Origin: Phenylobacterium zucineum HLK1
GTDB lineage: Bacteria; Pseudomonadota; Alphaproteobacteria; Caulobacterales; Caulobacteraceae
DNA length: 64,000 bases
Assembly: GCF_000017265.1 (NCBI RefSeq)
Contig: NC_011144.1
Location: forward strand, 2,210,001 to 2,274,000
Direction: 5' to 3'
Both the position numbers and the translations under genes were made by a program. Position 1 is the stretch's first letter. The number at the start of each line of letters is the position of its first letter. The notes under the pieces are model-generated. The model was not told the origin of the DNA. It was given only the letters and a program-made list of their open reading frames with translations, and made no database searches. Of the stretch, positions 63,596-64,000 are shown piece by piece.

Positions 63596-64000
63596 GCGCG
63601 ACCGACGCGGCCGCGCCCGACGAAGCCGTTCTGGGCGAGGACGAGCTGCTGGAGGGCGACGGCCCGGCCATCGAGGTGCGCGGCCTGCGCTCGCAGTTCG
63701 GCGACCACGTCGTCCACAAGGACCTGGACCTCACCGTCCGCCGGGGCGAGATCATGGGCGTCGTCGGCGGCTCGGGCTCGGGCAAGTCGGTGCTGCTGAA
63801 CACCATCATCGGGCTGAAGGCGCCCGAGGACGGCCAGGTGAAGGTGCTGGGCGCCGACATCTCCACGGCCTCGCGCCGCAAGTGGTCGGCGCTGGAGCGC
63901 AGCTGGGGCGTCCTGTTCCAGGCGGGCGCCCTGTTCTCGAACCTGACGGTGAAGGAGAACGTGGCCGCGCCGATGCAGGAGCACACGAACCTCTCCCGTA
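63592..64000 (+). CDS. mlaF: MlaF-type ABC transporter ATP-binding protein (cut by window end)
   Basis: The N-terminal 136 residues of an ATPase. GTG 63592 overlaps the permease stop (GTGA). After an acidic leader, IEVRGLRSQFGDHVVHKDLDL opens the domain, Walker A is VVGGSGSGKSVLLNTIIGL (about residues 60-78) and the Q-loop is GVLFQAGALFSNLTVKENV, the form typical of MlaF/Ttg2A. The open frame runs off the window, so Walker B and the signature motif are not visible. It powers the STAS-MlaE permease; an MlaD-like substrate-binding gene is expected next. Confidence 0.93.
   Translation, partial: MSATDAAAPDEAVLGEDELLEGDGPAIEVRGLRSQFGDHVVHKDLDLTVRRGEIMGVVGGSGSGKSVLLNTIIGLKAPEDGQVKVLGADISTASRRKWSALERSWGVLFQAGALFSNLTVKENVAAPMQEHTNLSR

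Noticed and set aside
1..64000. CRISPR arrays, insertion sequences, prophage or toxin-antitoxin modules
   Set aside because: I looked for spaced repeats, transposase or integrase motifs and small paired genes and saw none.

Overview
The window is high-GC DNA, almost fully coding, with no mobile elements, no CRISPR array and no rRNA. It looks like the chromosome of an alphaproteobacterium of the Caulobacterales type (Caulobacter or Phenylobacterium-like). This is inferred from gene content: five TonB-dependent outer-membrane receptors in 64 kb, class II DAHP synthase, a STAS-MlaE type lipid permease, TTGACG-like promoter elements and frequent GTG/TTG starts. I cannot name a species from sequence alone.

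Layout. 0.5-8.5 kb: TonB receptor, a glutathione peroxidase/globin pair, two oxidoreductases, a conserved unknown and a MATE exporter. 8.6-15.7 kb: housekeeping genes on the minus strand (DAHP synthase, O-antigen ligase-like protein, glutathione reductase, rpiA, glmU), then gph and a tRNA-Val(CAC) on the plus strand. 15.9-25.1 kb: a tightly packed minus-strand operon for uptake and breakdown of an amine or amino acid (GABA-type transaminase, succinate-semialdehyde dehydrogenase, polar amino-acid ABC transporter, MmsA-type dehydrogenase, cupin, PuuB-like FAD oxidase), with an RhtA-type exporter beyond it. 25.2-29.4 kb: a TonB receptor and an exported YtcJ-like amidohydrolase in one operon. A near-identical 17-bp palindrome, GGTGACT-N3-AGTCACC, lies upstream of both operons and suggests shared control.

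29.7-38.5 kb: an unknown exported protein, a glyoxylate-type unit (transaminase, LysR regulator, hydroxyacid dehydrogenase), acyl-CoA or beta-oxidation genes (two SDRs, a thiolase) and a serine hydrolase. 36.9-48.5 kb forms what I read as one salvage system for D-glutamate or peptidoglycan peptides: a DgcN-type DUF1611 protein, a DgcA-type dipeptide epimerase, a POT peptide transporter, two exported penicillin-binding-protein-like serine hydrolases, a YkvI-like membrane protein, a TonB receptor and an XRE-cupin regulator. The receptor gene and the second hydrolase gene carry the same 48-bp promoter block (39 of 48 identical) 33-37 bases from their start codons, and a third related element lies before the regulator. 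This is the strongest candidate for a coherent, little-described system.

48.5-64 kb: ilvE with an AT-rich palindrome at its start, a MerR/MpaB-family/acyl-CoA dehydrogenase group, a LuxR-type solo regulator between two similar TonB receptors with a CT-N12-AG (lux-box-like) dyad just before it, the glutathione-dependent formaldehyde pathway (frmA/fghA), a Pro/Ala-rich membrane protein with a 33-bp tandem repeat, a YdcF protein, a tiny GIY-YIG-like protein, and the start of an Mla-type lipid ABC transporter cut by the window end.
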